The notes: generated from the letters alone by a model not told the origin. 43,403 bases of DNA from Gordonia rhizosphera NBRC 16068 (GCF_000298195.1 NZ_BAHC01000025.1:1-43403), one strand, 5' to 3'; counted from the stretch's first letter, positions 17,432 to 28,316 are shown. Numbers and translations are program-made.

Positions 17432-19060
17432 TCACTTGCGGACCGTGATCTGCTCGTGCTCGACGTTCTCCGAGTCCATCGCCTTGGCCTCGGCCTCGTT
17501 GACGACGCGCTTGCCATCGTGGGTGAGGTAGCTGTTCTTGAACTTGTTGGTCTCGGCGATCAGCGCCTCCGCGTGATCGTCGGTGAGCACCGCGCCGCCG
17601 GCGATCGAGTCGTAGACACCCTTCGCCTGGTGGTGCAGGTGGCTGAGCAGCTGCGTCTCGAAGTTGCGGACGTCGTCGACGGGCACCGAGTCGTACAGAC
17701 CCTCACCGCAGAGGTAGATCGACACGATCTCATCCTCCACCGAGAACGGTGAGTACTGGTCCTGCTTGAGCATCTCCACCCAGCGGGCGCCACGCTCGAG
17801 CTGGGCCTTGGAGGCGTCGTCGAGGTCGGAGGCGAAGGCCGAGAAGGCCTCGAGCTCACGGAACTGGGCGAGTTCCAGACGCAGCGAGCCGGACACCTTC
17901 TTCAGACCCTTGGTCTGTGCGGCACCACCGACGCGGGACACCGAGGTACCGACGTTGATCGCCGGACGGACACCCTTGTTGAAGAGGTCGGACTCGAGGA
18001 ACACCTGGCCGTCGGTGATCGAGATGACGTTGGTCGGGATGAACGCCGAGACGTCGTTGGCCTTGGTCTCGATGATCGGCAGACCCGTCATCGACCCACC
18101 GCCCATCGCATCGGAGAGCTTCGCGCAACGCTCCAGCAGACGAGAGTGCAAGTAGAAGACGTCACCCGGGTAGGCCTCGCGGCCCGGCGGACGACGCAGC
18201 AGCAGCGAGATGGCGCGGTAGGCCTCGGCCTGCTTGGTCAGGTCGTCGAACACGATCAGCACGTGCTTGCCCTGGTACATCCAGTGCTGGCCGATGGCCG
18301 AACCGGTGTAGGGCGCGAGCCACTTGAAGCCCGCCGAGTCCGACGCCGGGGCGGCGACGATGGTGGTGTACTCCATCGCGCCGGCCTCTTCGAGGGCGGT
18401 CTTGACGCCGGCGATGGTCGAACCCTTCTGGCCGATCGCGACATAGATGCAGCGGACCTGCTTGGCGGGGTCGCCCGAGTCCCAGTTGGCCTTCTGGTTC
18501 AGGATGGCGTCGATGCAGACAGCGGTCTTGCCGGTCTTGCGGTCGCCGATGACCAGCTGGCGCTGGCCGCGGCCGATCGCGGTCATCGCGTCGATGGCCT
18601 TGATACCGGTGGCCAGCGACTCTTCGACCGGCTGACGCTCGAGCACGGTGGCGGCCTGGAGCTCGAGCACACGCTGCTCTTCGGCCTGGATGTCACCGAG
18701 CCCGTCGATGGGGGCACCCAGCGGGTCGACGACACGGCCGAGGAACTTGTCGCCCACCGGAACCGAGAGGACCTCGCCGGTACGGCTGACCTGCTGACCC
18801 TCTTCCAGCGACTCGAAGTCACCGAGGATGACGGCACCGATCTCGTCCTCGTCGAGGTTCAGGGCCACGCCGAGGACACCGTTCTCGAACTGCAGCAACT
18901 CGTTGGCCATCGCACCGGGCAGGCCGCTGACGTGAGCGATGCCGTCCGATGTGTCGGTGATGATGCCCACCTCGTCACGGGAGGCCTCGGCTTCGAACGA
19001 CGAGACATACTGCTCGATCGCTCCCTTAATCTCTTCTGGTGAGATCGTCAACTCCGCCAT
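17432..19060 (-). CDS. atpA: ATP synthase alpha subunit
   Basis: The regulatory alpha subunit of F1, 542 residues. The nucleotide-binding P loop is GDRKTGKTA, and [12 protein letters not shown] and the [12 protein letters not shown] segment are typical. The C-terminus runs about 33 residues beyond the E. coli length and is charged, ending EQITVRK; mycobacterial alpha subunits carry a similar extension that suppresses ATP hydrolysis. It starts 78 bp after the b-delta gene. Confidence 0.97.
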   Translation of the reverse strand: MAELTISPEEIKGAIEQYVSSFEAEASRDEVGIITDTSDGIAHVSGLPGAMANELLQFENGVLGVALNLDEDEIGAVILGDFESLEEGQQVSRTGEVLSVPVGDKFLGRVVDPLGAPIDGLGDIQAEEQRVLELQAATVLERQPVEESLATGIKAIDAMTAIGRGQRQLVIGDRKTGKTAVCIDAILNQKANWDSGDPAKQVRCIYVAIGQKGSTIAGVKTALEEAGAMEYTTIVAAPASDSAGFKWLAPYTGSAIGQHWMYQGKHVLIVFDDLTKQAEAYRAISLLLRRPPGREAYPGDVFYLHSRLLERCAKLSDAMGGGSMTGLPIIETKANDVSAFIPTNVISITDGQVFLESDLFNKGVRPAINVGTSVSRVGGAAQTKGLKKVSGSLRLELAQFRELEAFSAFASDLDDASKAQLERGARWVEMLKQDQYSPFSVEDEIVSIYLCGEGLYDSVPVDDVRNFETQLLSHLHHQAKGVYDSIAGGAVLTDDHAEALIAETNKFKNSYLTHDGKRVVNEAEAKAMDSENVEHEQITVRK

Positions 19061-19138
19061 GGGTACTCGTCTTTCTTGATCAGTCCGGCTGGTTTGGTTT
19101 GTTCGCGGGATGGATGGTGGCTGGTCGGTTGCTCGCGG

Positions 19139-20485
19139 TCAGCGGGGAAGGCTCTCGGCCGCCTTCGCCAATCGGGTCGCGACGTCGGCCTCGATGAGCT
19201 CGTCGCCGACCCCGATGCGCAGACCACCGAGGATCTGCGGGTCGATCTCGGTCTGCACCGAGATCGTCCGGCCGTAGATCGTTCCCAGGACGGTCGAGAG
19301 CCGCGCCTTCTGCGCATCCGTCAGCCCTGTTGGGGAGACCACGTGGGCCACCACCTCGCCGCGACGCGCAGCGGCGAGCTGTGCGAGACGGTCTACGGCG
19401 ACCTCGGACGGCTGGCCGTGCAGCAGCCGAATCTGGTGGGACAGCAGGTACCAGGTGTGCGGGTGTACCTGATCACCGACGAGGGACCGCAGCATCTCAA
19501 CGCGCCTGTCCGCATCGCGGGTGTGATCCGAGAGCAGCGACGCCAGCTCGGGGTTCGCATCGAGCACCCGACCGACGCGGAAGAGCTCGTCCTCGACCCT
19601 CTCGATCGAACCGTCGCGCTCTGCGGCGGTCAGGACGATCATCGCTGCCTGCCGACGAAGGCCGGTGATGTAATCGGCGGTCGACGACCAGCGACCATTG
19701 CTGGCCGAGATCAGCACGGTCAGCACCAACGGCGAGACCTTGCCCTCGAACAGCCTCCGCACCAGATTCTCCTTGGCGGCAGGCCCTTCGGATACCTCGG
19801 ACATCTTCTTACGGAGCACCGGCTGGCGGTGCAGGAACTCCAGGACATTCACGAGCTCGTCGGCGGCGTTGGTCAGCGTCGGGCCGTCGAGACCGGCAGC
19901 AGCCTCGTCGAATACCTTCGCCGTCTGGCGCGCCGACTCGCGGCTGCCGGCACGCATCGAATGCAGTCCGAGGAGTTCGACGTTGCCGGGCACCGACTGT
20001 GAGGAATCGACCGACATCGCCTCGAGTTCGTCGATGACGCGGTCGATACTCCGCGACCGCGCATCCGGGTCGGTCAGATGCGACCGAACGAGGTCGCCCG
20101 CACCGTCGACCGCGGAGAGCCCCAGCTCCGAGCGGAGCTGACGGACCATGTTGGACCGGGCCAGTTCCCCTTGGGCCGCGCCATGTGCGTGGATTCGCTG
20201 AACCTCCGCGTCTGCCTGTGCAGCGATGTCCTCGGTGATGCCCTTGGCGTCCTGGAGCGCTCCGTTGTGCAGTTCCTCCGCCTCACTCCTGGCCTGGGCG
20301 AGAGCGCGGTCGTGCGCCGCCTGGGCGTCGACGACGCGTGACTTGGCAGCCGCGGAATCGGTGATCTGGCGACCGATGACGTCCTGTTGGTTGACCACCG
20401 CCCGCTTGAGCGGCGGCAGCACGAACCGCCAGAACAAGAAGGCGATGACGGCAAAGCCGATGAGCTGTCCGATGAAAAGGTCCAT
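19139..20485 (-). CDS. atpFH: Fused ATP synthase b-delta subunit
   Basis: A 448-residue fusion of an Fo b subunit with F1 delta. Residues 1-27 form one membrane helix, followed by a long charged coiled coil to about 170 (peripheral stalk). The delta part then follows, with the C-terminal VVSPTGLTDAQKARLSTVLG and GGLRIGVGDELIEADVATRL segments characteristic of delta. This fusion is a hallmark of Mycobacterium and relatives. A separate b' gene lies 5 bp upstream, so the stalk has one free and one fused b chain. Confidence 0.95.
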   Translation of the reverse strand: MDLFIGQLIGFAVIAFLFWRFVLPPLKRAVVNQQDVIGRQITDSAAAKSRVVDAQAAHDRALAQARSEAEELHNGALQDAKGITEDIAAQADAEVQRIHAHGAAQGELARSNMVRQLRSELGLSAVDGAGDLVRSHLTDPDARSRSIDRVIDELEAMSVDSSQSVPGNVELLGLHSMRAGSRESARQTAKVFDEAAAGLDGPTLTNAADELVNVLEFLHRQPVLRKKMSEVSEGPAAKENLVRRLFEGKVSPLVLTVLISASNGRWSSTADYITGLRRQAAMIVLTAAERDGSIERVEDELFRVGRVLDANPELASLLSDHTRDADRRVEMLRSLVGDQVHPHTWYLLSHQIRLLHGQPSEVAVDRLAQLAAARRGEVVAHVVSPTGLTDAQKARLSTVLGTIYGRTISVQTEIDPQILGGLRIGVGDELIEADVATRLAKAAESLPR

Positions 20486-20490
20486 TGTCT

Positions 20491-20973
20491 TTAGTTCACC
20501 GTCTCCGTCTGCTCGGTCTTTGGAGCCTTGACCTCGTATCCCAGCACGCGCCCGGCCAGCGTCTCCGCCAGTCGGTCGACGTCGTGGCGCGCAGTCTCGA
20601 GCGCGTCGTCCGCCTCGACCTTGAGCGCCTTGGCGGTCTCCGCGAGTGCACTGTCCGACTCCGCGGTGGCCTGACGCTTCGCCTCGGACAACTTCTCGTT
20701 GGCCTGGGCTCGTGCGTCGTCCCGAATACCGGTCGCATCCCCACGGGCTTCCTTCATCGCGGCCCGGTACTCGGTGTCGGCGCTTTCATAGCTCGCCTCA
20801 GCCGCCCGATTGTCCTGCACAGTCTGCGAAACCCGCGCATCACGCTCGTCGAGCACCTTCAAGATCGGCGGAACGACCATTGTGCGGATGACGACGAGCA
20901 CGATCACGAAGATCAACAGACACGCGAAGAACGTGGCGTTGGGGATGAGGAAGTTCTCTGCGGCGAGATTCAT
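20491..20973 (-). CDS. atpF: ATP synthase b (b') subunit
   Basis: The peripheral stalk b subunit of Fo, 160 residues. A membrane helix at about 10-30 is followed by a long Ala/Glu/Arg-rich coiled coil. A conserved segment PPILKVLDERDARVSQTV follows the helix. It ends 5 bp before the b-delta fusion gene, with which it forms the stator dimer. Confidence 0.94.
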   Translation of the reverse strand: MNLAAENFLIPNATFFACLLIFVIVLVVIRTMVVPPILKVLDERDARVSQTVQDNRAAEASYESADTEYRAAMKEARGDATGIRDDARAQANEKLSEAKRQATAESDSALAETAKALKVEADDALETARHDVDRLAETLAGRVLGYEVKAPKTEQTETVN

Positions 20974-21023
20974 TGTTCGTTGGTTCCCTTAGTGATCCTT
21001 GCGAATCCGTTCAGCGGCCGAGA

Positions 21024-21365
<342 letters not shown>

Positions 21366-22121
21366 CTAGTGGTGCTCGTCCTCCAGCTCCATCGACTGGC
21401 TGAAGTAGAGGATGGTCAGAAGGGCGAAGATGAACGCCTGGATCAGACCGACGAAGAGGTCGAACGACTTCCAGATGGCGTTCGGCGCCCAGAGAATCCA
21501 CGCCGGGAACAGGGCTATCAGCGCGACCATGATGCCGCCGGCGAACATGTTGCCGAAAAGTCGGAGGGACAGCGAGACCGGCTTGGCGATCTCCTCGATG
21601 ATGTTGATCGGCGCCAGGAAGGCGACATGTCCCTTGACGGTCTGCTTGAGGTGACGCAGTGGGCCTCGACGTTGCATGCCGGCCACCTGGTACCAGACGA
21701 AGACGAACAGTGCGAGCGCGTAGACGAAGTTGACGTCGGAGGCCGCAACCTTCAAGGCCTCACTGGAAATGCCTTCCTCATTGGCGTACTGCACCGGCAG
21801 GACCGAGAACCAGTTCGCGATGAGGATGTAGGTGAACAGCGTGACGGCCAGTGGCAGAACGAATCCCGCGATCTTCATGCCGATCGCACCCTCGATCTGA
21901 CCGCGCATCTGGACGGTCAGCACCTCGAAGTACAGCTGTACCGAGTTGGGTTTGCCGGAAGTGATCTTCCACCGCACGAAGAACGCGAGGGCGATCACGA
22001 TGAGGGCGGCGAGACCACTGGCGATGATCGTGTCCAGGTTCCAGGTCATGCCGAGCCATTCCACCTCTTGGTGGTGGCCGACCTCGATCTGCGCCTCGGC
22101 CAGATAAGACGTTGCGGTCAT
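21366..22121 (-). CDS. atpB: ATP synthase a subunit
   Basis: The proton channel subunit of Fo, 251 residues with five to six membrane helices. The essential Arg lies in [16 protein letters not shown]. The last helix is [17 protein letters not shown]. The ATG overlaps the stop of the upstream atpI-like gene as ATGA, giving translational coupling. It is followed by the hairpins and atpE. Confidence 0.97.
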   Translation of the reverse strand: MTATSYLAEAQIEVGHHQEVEWLGMTWNLDTIIASGLAALIVIALAFFVRWKITSGKPNSVQLYFEVLTVQMRGQIEGAIGMKIAGFVLPLAVTLFTYILIANWFSVLPVQYANEEGISSEALKVAASDVNFVYALALFVFVWYQVAGMQRRGPLRHLKQTVKGHVAFLAPINIIEEIAKPVSLSLRLFGNMFAGGIMVALIALFPAWILWAPNAIWKSFDLFVGLIQAFIFALLTILYFSQSMELEDEHH

Positions 22122-22531
22122 AGCTGCTTACGAAGTCCTTTCATCACCGGAATCACCGTGTTGAGAACCAGGATCACCTGGCCGATGGCGAGTCCGAACA
22201 TCGCGCCCAGCCCGTCGGGCCGGACCAGGAACGCCGCCAGGAGCGCGAGGACGGTGATGGCCCCGAGCCGGAATGCGGAATTGACGGCCAGCGCTTGCTT
22301 GCGCGGGTGCTCCTGCGCGGCCACGACCTCGACGGCACGCCGCACCAGGATCGCGTTGACGAAGATCGCCACGGTCCCGACGAGGAAGAAGACCGCGAAC
22401 CACACGTGGCCGATGGCGATACAGAGTCCGAAGACACCGGCGCACACGATCGCGGCGATGATGCCGGGTCGTCGAAGGCCCGTCGGGGCCGCAGGATAAT
22501 AGGAAGTCGAGTCCGGGGCAGATGTCGTCAT
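22118..22531 (-). CDS. AtpI-like small membrane protein, first gene of the atp operon
   Basis: A protein of 137 residues with four hydrophobic segments and a Pro-rich, Tyr-containing start. It corresponds in place and topology to Rv1303 and to AtpI, a nonessential assembly helper for the c ring; sequence similarity to enteric AtpI is not obvious. The ATG at 22531 has GAGGAGAGG just upstream, so a longer frame beginning at 22576 is rejected. Its stop overlaps the atpB start. Confidence 0.75.
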   Translation of the reverse strand: MTTSAPDSTSYYPAAPTGLRRPGIIAAIVCAGVFGLCIAIGHVWFAVFFLVGTVAIFVNAILVRRAVEVVAAQEHPRKQALAVNSAFRLGAITVLALLAAFLVRPDGLGAMFGLAIGQVILVLNTVIPVMKGLRKQL

Positions 22532-22793
22532 GCGCCTCTCCTCAACTGATACCCGTCGCCGCTGCGCAGCGAACACCGAGCGTGCGATCGGCGACGAGAG
22601 TCACCGGGCGTAAGCTCGCGGTTTTCTGTGACACTACCAACACTCTCCGACGCGCCAACCGGGGGGTTGCGCGCCGTGTGGTCGGAAGAGCGTCGATGCG
22701 GTGCGCGACTGGCCCGCCGCTTATCCGGAGAAACCGTGGTCACGCCTGCGTCGACCTACTACGCAAGATAGTACACGGCTTTTTACCAATGCG
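22532..22793 (-). promoter_or_regulatory. Upstream region of the atp operon
   Basis: A 262-bp gap between wecA and the atp operon with no convincing gene. Its AT-richest part lies just after the wecA stop and includes TACTAT on the minus strand (22768-22773), a plausible -10 element followed by a leader of over 200 nt. No good -35 hexamer was seen. No strong wecA terminator is visible, so read-through is possible. Confidence 0.35.
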
Positions 22794-24098
22794 TTACTTG
22801 GGCAGCGGCGGCACGGACTGCCCCCGACCCGGGGTCGTGGAATCGGTCCGATCCGGCCGGTCGGCGCGGCCCCGCGTCTGCCACTCCGCGATCTGCCGGG
22901 CCAGCCGTGGCGCCATCGTGACCAGCAGCGCCACGATCAGGCCCGCACCGAACATCGGCGCAACCACCGAGACACCGAAGAGGGTACTGGCCGCCGCGGA
23001 GAAGGCGAGCACACCGACCCACAGGTAGATGATCAGCGCGACCCGACGCTGCGAATGACCGAGTTCCAGCAGCCGATGGTGTAGATGCATCTTGTCCGGC
23101 GTGTGGAAGCCCACACCGGCCCGGGTCCTTCGGATCACGGCCATCAACATGTCGAGCATCGGGACGAACACCACGGCCGCCACCAGGATCAGCGGCGAGA
23201 GCAGGGTGAACACATCCGCCGGACCGTAGGCGTTGATCGCGATGCGGCCTGACGCACTCGTCGAGGCCGCCGCCAACATCAGCCCGATGAGCATGGCACC
23301 GGAGTCGCCCATGAAGATGCGCGCCGGCGAGAAATTGTGCGGCAGGAAGCCGAGGCATGCGCCGGCGAGCGCGGTGGAGATCAACGCGGGCGGGTAATAG
23401 CTGACGTCGCCGCCCTGATCGTGCAGCAGTCCCAGCGAGAACATGCAGATCGCGGACGCGGCGATCAGACCCAGGCCCGCAGCGAGCCCGTCGAGTCCGT
23501 CGACGAAGTTGACCGCGTTGATGGTCGCCACCGTGACCGCGACCGTCAGCAGCCCGGCCTGCAGCGGGTCGAGCACGACGGTGCCGATGTCGGCGAACGG
23601 GACATACAGCAGATACCAGCTGACCCCCATGATCACCAGCACCCCGGCCGCGGTGAGTTGTCCGACGAACTTCGTCAGGGCGTCGAGCCCCCACCGGTCG
23701 TCGACAATGCCGACCACCACGATCACCGTCCCGGCCACGATCACCGCGCTCATGTCGCTGGTGTAGGCGAAACCACGGGTCAGGGCCGGCAGATTGGCCG
23801 CCAGTGCGATCGCCGACACCACTCCCGCGAACATCCCGAGCCCGCCGAGGCGCGGCGTCGGGATGACATGCACGTCGCGGGACCGAGGCACCGCCACCGC
23901 GCCGACACGGATGGCGAAGACCCGGACCAGCGAGGTCAGCAGATAGGTGACGGCCGCGGCGGTCAGCCCGACGAGGGCCAGCTCACGCAATGGCACGCCC
24001 GCCCCACCGCTGCCGGCCACCGACAGGGCGACCAACGGGGATCCGGGGTCTCCGGCGGCGAGGCCGGGGATGCCGGTGGCGGGATCGAACACCAGCAC
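22794..24098 (-). CDS. wecA: WecA-type polyprenyl-phosphate GlcNAc-1-phosphate transferase
   Basis: An integral membrane enzyme of about 434 residues and some eleven helices. It transfers GlcNAc-1-phosphate from UDP-GlcNAc to decaprenyl phosphate, the first step of the arabinogalactan linker in mycolic-acid bacteria (Rv1302 orthologue). Visible hallmarks are RDVHVIPTPRLGGLGM, DDRWGLD, NAVNFVDGLDGLAAG, FMGDSGAMLIG and the cytoplasmic HLHHRLLELGHS (HIHH-type) motif. The start is uncertain: GTG at 24098 or 24092 fits the M. tuberculosis length and follows the upstream gene stop by a few bases. The C-terminus is Arg/Asp/Pro-rich and variable. Confidence 0.9.
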   Translation of the reverse strand: MLVFDPATGIPGLAAGDPGSPLVALSVAGSGGAGVPLRELALVGLTAAAVTYLLTSLVRVFAIRVGAVAVPRSRDVHVIPTPRLGGLGMFAGVVSAIALAANLPALTRGFAYTSDMSAVIVAGTVIVVVGIVDDRWGLDALTKFVGQLTAAGVLVIMGVSWYLLYVPFADIGTVVLDPLQAGLLTVAVTVATINAVNFVDGLDGLAAGLGLIAASAICMFSLGLLHDQGGDVSYYPPALISTALAGACLGFLPHNFSPARIFMGDSGAMLIGLMLAAASTSASGRIAINAYGPADVFTLLSPLILVAAVVFVPMLDMLMAVIRRTRAGVGFHTPDKMHLHHRLLELGHSQRRVALIIYLWVGVLAFSAAASTLFGVSVVAPMFGAGLIVALLVTMAPRLARQIAEWQTRGRADRPDRTDSTTPGRGQSVPPLPK

Positions 24099-24102
24099 AA
24101 CG

Positions 24103-25320
24103 CTACCCGTCGAGCGTCTCCGCGATTTCGGCGCGGATCCCGGCGTGTTGCGGGCCACCGACAGGATCGTGCAGCGCACGCACGATCCACTCGGAGAGTC
24201 GGTGCGCATCCCGCGCGTCGAGTCCGTCGACGACCGCCGCAGACGTCCCGACGCGGAACGCCGAACCAGAGGTCACCGGCTCGGGGTCGAAGGGCAGTAC
24301 CGCCTTGTCGACCACGATCCCGGCCGCGCCGAGCCGGCGTTGCGCCTCGATTCCGGTCAGACCGAAACCGGTCACGTCGATGACCGCGAGATGGGTGTCG
24401 GTGCCCCCGCTGACGATCCGCAGTCCACGCTCGACGAGTTCGGCACACAACTGTTCGGCGAGCGCCACGGCCATCGCCGCATACGCCGCGAACTCGACGG
24501 TGCCCGACTCACGCATGCAGACGGCCTTGGCCGCGATCGACGCCATCGCCGGGCCACCCTGCACGAACGGGTGCACCGCCTTCTGCAGGACCGCACGGTG
24601 CGCGGGCCGGGCGAGGATCATCCCGCCGCGCGGTCCCCGCAGCACCTTGTGGGTCGCCACGGTGACCGCATCCGCGAAGGGCACCGGCGACGGTGCCACT
24701 CCCCCGGCCACGAGACCCGCGACATGGGCGGCATCCACCCACAACACCGCCTCGGCCTCGTCGGCGATGGCCCGCAGGGCGGCGTAGTCGATGAATCGGG
24801 AGTAGCCGGCCCCGCCGGCGGCGATGATGCGCGGGCGATGCACCAGCGCGAGATCGCGCAACTCGTCATAGTCGATGCGCTCGTCGGAGCGACGTACCCC
24901 GTAGTGGACCGGCGAAAACCAACGCCCGGAGAAATTTGCCCGCGAGCCCTGCGTCTGGTGGCCGCCGTGATCGAGTCGCAGCGCGAGCACCGGATCGCCC
25001 GGCTGCGCGAAGGCCGCATACACCGCCAGATTGGCGGCGCTGCCCGAGAGCGGCTGCATGTTGCAGTACTCGGATCCGAACAGTGCGCAGGCGCGGTCGA
25101 TCGCGAGCTGCTCGATCTCGTCGACCACCTCGCAGCCACCGTGGTAGCGCGCTCCCGGATAGCCCTCCGCATACTTCGCCGCCGGCCCGGCGGCCTCCGC
25201 CGCGCGCACCGCCGGACTCGGCGGGGTCTCGCCCGCGAGCAGTTGAATCGTCGACGCCCGCCGCCGCGCCTCCCGCTCGACGAGTTCGGCGATCTCGGGA
25301 TCGTTGAGTGCCTCGGTCAT
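24103..25320 (-). CDS. Divergent serine hydroxymethyltransferase-like PLP enzyme
   Basis: A fold-type I PLP enzyme of 405 residues, clearly related to SHMT: YAEGYPGARYHGG, NMQPLSGSAAN, VDAAHVAGLVAGG, ATHKVLRGPRGG (PLP Lys K225) and FRVGT. Several active-site positions differ from E. coli GlyA: the ring-stacking His of QPHSG is Leu (L91), the second Tyr of RYYGG is His (H60), SEN is GET (30-32), and LTHG is QTQG. These touch PLP stacking and folate/substrate handling, so a changed reaction, such as aldol cleavage of another beta-hydroxy amino acid, is possible. It lies between sua5 and wecA, a place where M. tuberculosis has no such gene as I recall. It could still be a working SHMT paralogue. 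Confidence 0.8.
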   Translation of the reverse strand: MTEALNDPEIAELVEREARRRASTIQLLAGETPPSPAVRAAEAAGPAAKYAEGYPGARYHGGCEVVDEIEQLAIDRACALFGSEYCNMQPLSGSAANLAVYAAFAQPGDPVLALRLDHGGHQTQGSRANFSGRWFSPVHYGVRRSDERIDYDELRDLALVHRPRIIAAGGAGYSRFIDYAALRAIADEAEAVLWVDAAHVAGLVAGGVAPSPVPFADAVTVATHKVLRGPRGGMILARPAHRAVLQKAVHPFVQGGPAMASIAAKAVCMRESGTVEFAAYAAMAVALAEQLCAELVERGLRIVSGGTDTHLAVIDVTGFGLTGIEAQRRLGAAGIVVDKAVLPFDPEPVTSGSAFRVGTSAAVVDGLDARDAHRLSEWIVRALHDPVGGPQHAGIRAEIAETLDG

Positions 25321-25322
25321 CG

Positions 25323-25979
25323 TCAGGGGCCGGTCAGCGCGTCGACGTCGAGGTCGAGGACCTCCGCGATGTCGGCGACCGGCACGGCCCCTTCTCGCAG
25401 GATGCGCGGCGTCGGACCGCTGAGGTCGACGATCGTGGAGGCCTGCGCGGCCGCCGCCGGTCCCCCGTCGAGATAGACCGAGACCGACTCGCCGAGCTGC
25501 TCGCAGGCTTCATCGACGGTGGTCGCCGGTGCTCGGCCGGAGACGTTCGCGCTCGACACGGCCATCGGTCCGACCTCGCGCAGCAACTCGATCGCCACCG
25601 GGTGCAGCGGCATCCGCAGCATGACGGTGCCGTCGGTGTCGCCGAGATCCCAGGCCAGCGACGGCGCCTGCGGTACCACCAGGCTCAGACCGCCCGGCCA
25701 GAACGCCTCGACGAGATCACGCGCGGCCGTGGACACCGACAACACGAGCCCGTCGATCGTGTGCCAGGAGCCGACGAGGACCGGGACGGGCATGTCCCGT
25801 CCGCGACCCTTGGCGGCCAGCAGTGCCGCGACCGCGTCGCCGTCGAACGCATCGCATCCGATGCCGTAGAGGGTGTCCGTCGGCATCACCACCAGCCGAC
25901 CGGCCTTGGCCGCCCCCACGGCCGCGCGGATGCCCGCCGTGCGGGTATCGGGATCACCACAGTCGAATACCGTGCTCAC
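25323..25979 (-). CDS. L-threonylcarbamoyladenylate synthase (Sua5/TsaC)
   Basis: A protein of 218 residues that makes threonylcarbamoyl-AMP from threonine, bicarbonate and ATP for the t6A37 modification of ANN-decoding tRNAs. The YrdC-fold hallmarks are VMPTDTLYGIGCDA near the start, the Lys-containing AAKGRGRDMPVPVLV, and SSANVSGRAPAT. It lacks the long C-terminal Sua5 domain, so the short TsaC form applies. Its GTG start overlaps the prmC stop as GTGA, and the SHMT-like gene starts 2 bp after its stop. Confidence 0.93.
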   Translation of the reverse strand: MSTVFDCGDPDTRTAGIRAAVGAAKAGRLVVMPTDTLYGIGCDAFDGDAVAALLAAKGRGRDMPVPVLVGSWHTIDGLVLSVSTAARDLVEAFWPGGLSLVVPQAPSLAWDLGDTDGTVMLRMPLHPVAIELLREVGPMAVSSANVSGRAPATTVDEACEQLGESVSVYLDGGPAAAAQASTIVDLSGPTPRILREGAVPVADIAEVLDLDVDALTGP

Positions 25980-26929
25980 CCGGCCATCCTGCCATGCGCG
26001 TCGTCGGCGCCCGCCACGCGCCGCGCGGTGACGAACCGGGGGCGACCGGTCAGATCCGTGTGGGCCCGCACGTCACCGAATCGGTCGGTCGAGTCCACCG
26101 CGGCCATCACCTGGGCCGCGGTCGAGTCGTCGTGTTCGAGGCCCATCACGCCACCCGGGCGGAGGAGTTCGGCGATCACGGCGAGCATGGGTCCGATCAC
26201 GGTCATCCCGTCGGCGCCACCGAACACGGCGTCGGACGGATCGTGGTAGACCTCGGGTGCGACGTCGGCGGCCGACGGCACGTACGGCGGGTTGGCCACG
26301 ACGACGTCGACAGCACCGACGGGCAGCAGCGCGCGCATCTGTTCGAGGTCGGTCACGTCACCGGCATGCACGGTGATCCGCGAGGCCACCTCGGCTCCCG
26401 CTCGGGAGACGTTGCGCCGCAACCATTCCAGGGCGGCGGGCGATTTCTCGACGGCGTGCACCCGTGCCGTCGGCACCATCAGGGCCACCGCGATCGCGAG
26501 AGCCCCACTCCCGCTGCACAAGTCGACGACGGCGGGCCGGTGCAACGACGAGGACTGCGCCGCCGCCCATTCGAGGAGGAACTCGGTCTCCGGCCGCGGG
26601 ATGAACACGCCCGGTCCCACCGTGAGTTCGGCAGGCCCGAAGTGGGCGGTCCCGATGATGTGCTGCAACGGGATTCGCCGAGACCGACGTTCGATCGCCC
26701 CTCGAAAGCGGTCGCGCACATCGGTGTCGACGGTGTCGATCACCGCCAACCGCCCTCGCTCCACACCGAGAACCGACGCGAGCAGCCATTCGGCGTCGGC
26801 GCGGGGAGATTCGACCCCGGCGACACTCAATACCGTTTGCGCCCAGCGCAACTCGTCGATCACACGGGGGTACGAATCGGAGGCCTCCGGCTGCGACACC
26901 GGGCCCGTCGTCGCCGGTCGGGGGGTCAT
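25976..26929 (-). CDS. prmC: Peptide chain release factor glutamine methyltransferase PrmC
   Basis: A protein of 317 residues that methylates the Gln of the GGQ motif in release factors. The N-terminal helical domain is followed by the SAM-binding motif [14 protein letters not shown] (135-148) and the catalytic NPPY (213-216). Its substrate RF1 is encoded directly upstream, with an ATGA overlap. The N-terminus has about 20 extra Pro/Thr-rich residues before the usual start of the family. Confidence 0.95.
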   Translation of the reverse strand: MTPRPATTGPVSQPEASDSYPRVIDELRWAQTVLSVAGVESPRADAEWLLASVLGVERGRLAVIDTVDTDVRDRFRGAIERRSRRIPLQHIIGTAHFGPAELTVGPGVFIPRPETEFLLEWAAAQSSSLHRPAVVDLCSGSGALAIAVALMVPTARVHAVEKSPAALEWLRRNVSRAGAEVASRITVHAGDVTDLEQMRALLPVGAVDVVVANPPYVPSAADVAPEVYHDPSDAVFGGADGMTVIGPMLAVIAELLRPGGVMGLEHDDSTAAQVMAAVDSTDRFGDVRAHTDLTGRPRFVTARRVAGADDAHGRMAG

Positions 26930-27999
26930 GACTCGAGTCGCGCCTGACGGTCGGCGGCCACCAGGGCATCGAGCAGCGCGTCCATGTCGCCGGCGAGGAC
27001 CGAGTCGAGGTTGTTCGCCTTGTAGCCGATGCGGTGATCGGTGATGCGGTTCTCCGGGAAGTTGTACGTGCGGATCCGTTCGGAGCGGTCGACGGTGCGG
27101 ATCTGTGCCGCCCGTCCCTCGGCGGCAACCGCCTCGGCCTCTTCCTCCGCGGCGGACTGCAGCCGCGCGGCGAGCACCTGCATCGCCCGGGCCTTGTTCT
27201 GCAGCTGCGAGCGCTCGTTCTGGCAGGTGACGACGATGCCCGTGGGCAGGTGGGTGATGCGCACAGCCGAATCGGTCGTGTTCACGCCCTGCCCTCCCTT
27301 GCCGGAGGACCGGTAGACGTCGATCCGCAGATCCGACTCGTCGATCTCGACCTGCTCGATCTCCTCGGGTTCCGGGTAGATCAACACACCCGCCGCCGAG
27401 GTGTGGATGCGGCCCTGGGACTCGGTGACCGGCACCCGCTGCACCCGGTGCACCCCGCCCTCGAACTTCAGCCGGGACCAGACCCCGTCGCGGACCTGCT
27501 CCTTGGACTTGATCGACAGCGTCGCCTCTTTGTAGCCGCCGAGGTCGGATTCGGTCACGCCGAGGATCTGGGCCTTGTAGCCGCGGCGCTCACAGTACTT
27601 CAAGTACATGCGGGCGAGGTCGGAGGCGAACAGCGCCGACTCCTCGCCACCGGCCCCGGACTTGATCTCCAGAACGACGTCGTCGCCGTCGTGCGGGTCA
27701 CGCGGGGCGAGCAGATCGGTCAGGGTGGCGTCGAGTTCGGCGACCGTGGCCTGCAATGCCGGGATCTCCTCGGCGAATGCCGGATCGTCGGCGGCGAGTT
27801 CCTGCGCCGCGGCGAGGTCGTCGCGGGCGGTCACGAGGCGACGATATGTCGCCATGATGGGCGCCAACTCGGCGAACCGCTTTCCGACACGACGCGCGGC
27901 GGTGGGATCGTTGTGCAGGGATGGGTCTGAGAGCTGCGACTCGAGGCCGGCATGCTCGGCGAGGATGTCGTCGATTGCCGACGGACTCTGGGTACTCAT
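26926..27999 (-). CDS. prfA: Peptide chain release factor 1
   Basis: RF1, 357 residues, which ends translation at UAA and UAG. The stop-codon-reading PVT tripeptide is at 190-192 and the peptidyl-hydrolysis GGQ at 235-237 (GKGGQGVN). The start at 27999 gives the normal N-terminus [11 protein letters not shown]; the frame is open for 66 codons upstream through the rpmE terminator and is not coding there. It is coupled to prmC by an ATGA overlap. Confidence 0.97.
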   Translation of the reverse strand: MSTQSPSAIDDILAEHAGLESQLSDPSLHNDPTAARRVGKRFAELAPIMATYRRLVTARDDLAAAQELAADDPAFAEEIPALQATVAELDATLTDLLAPRDPHDGDDVVLEIKSGAGGEESALFASDLARMYLKYCERRGYKAQILGVTESDLGGYKEATLSIKSKEQVRDGVWSRLKFEGGVHRVQRVPVTESQGRIHTSAAGVLIYPEPEEIEQVEIDESDLRIDVYRSSGKGGQGVNTTDSAVRITHLPTGIVVTCQNERSQLQNKARAMQVLAARLQSAAEEEAEAVAAEGRAAQIRTVDRSERIRTYNFPENRITDHRIGYKANNLDSVLAGDMDALLDALVAADRQARLES

Positions 28000-28046
28000 G
28001 TGATGCTGACCTCTCGAGACGACCCGGCCCCGCAGGACTGCGGAGA

Positions 28047-28095
28047 CGAAAAACGACGCCGACCGGGCGCAACGTGGCGCGCCGGTGGGCGTCGT
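28047..28095 (-). terminator. Rho-independent terminator after rpmE
   Basis: On the minus strand a GC-rich hairpin (arms near 28053-28070 and 28077-28095, one mismatch and a bulge) begins about 9 nt after the rpmE stop and is followed by TTTTT. It is a classical intrinsic terminator, so prfA probably has its own promoter or depends on read-through. Confidence 0.7.
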
Positions 28096-28103
28096 CGATC
28101 GAG

Positions 28104-28316
28104 CTACTTGGTGCGCTTGCCGTAGCGCTTCTCGAACCGCGCGACCCGGCCGCCGGTGTCGAGGATCTTCTGCTTGCCGGTGTAGAACGGATGGCACTGC
28201 GAGCAGACCTCGACGTTGATACGTCCGTTCTCCGCTGTGCTACGGGTCTCGAAGGTGTTGCCGCAGCCGCAGACGACGGTGGTCGCCGCGTACTCGGGGT
28301 GAATGCCCTGCTTCAT
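28104..28316 (-). CDS. rpmE: 50S ribosomal protein L31 (zinc-binding form)
   Basis: L31, 70 residues, of the large ribosomal subunit. The four zinc ligands C16, C18, C38 and C41 are all present (VCGCGN and [14 protein letters not shown]), so this is the zinc-containing C+ form. In related species a C- paralogue replaces it under zinc starvation; none is in this window. GAAAGGGA precedes the ATG. An intrinsic terminator follows. Confidence 0.98.
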   Translation of the reverse strand: MKQGIHPEYAATTVVCGCGNTFETRSTAENGRINVEVCSQCHPFYTGKQKILDTGGRVARFEKRYGKRTK

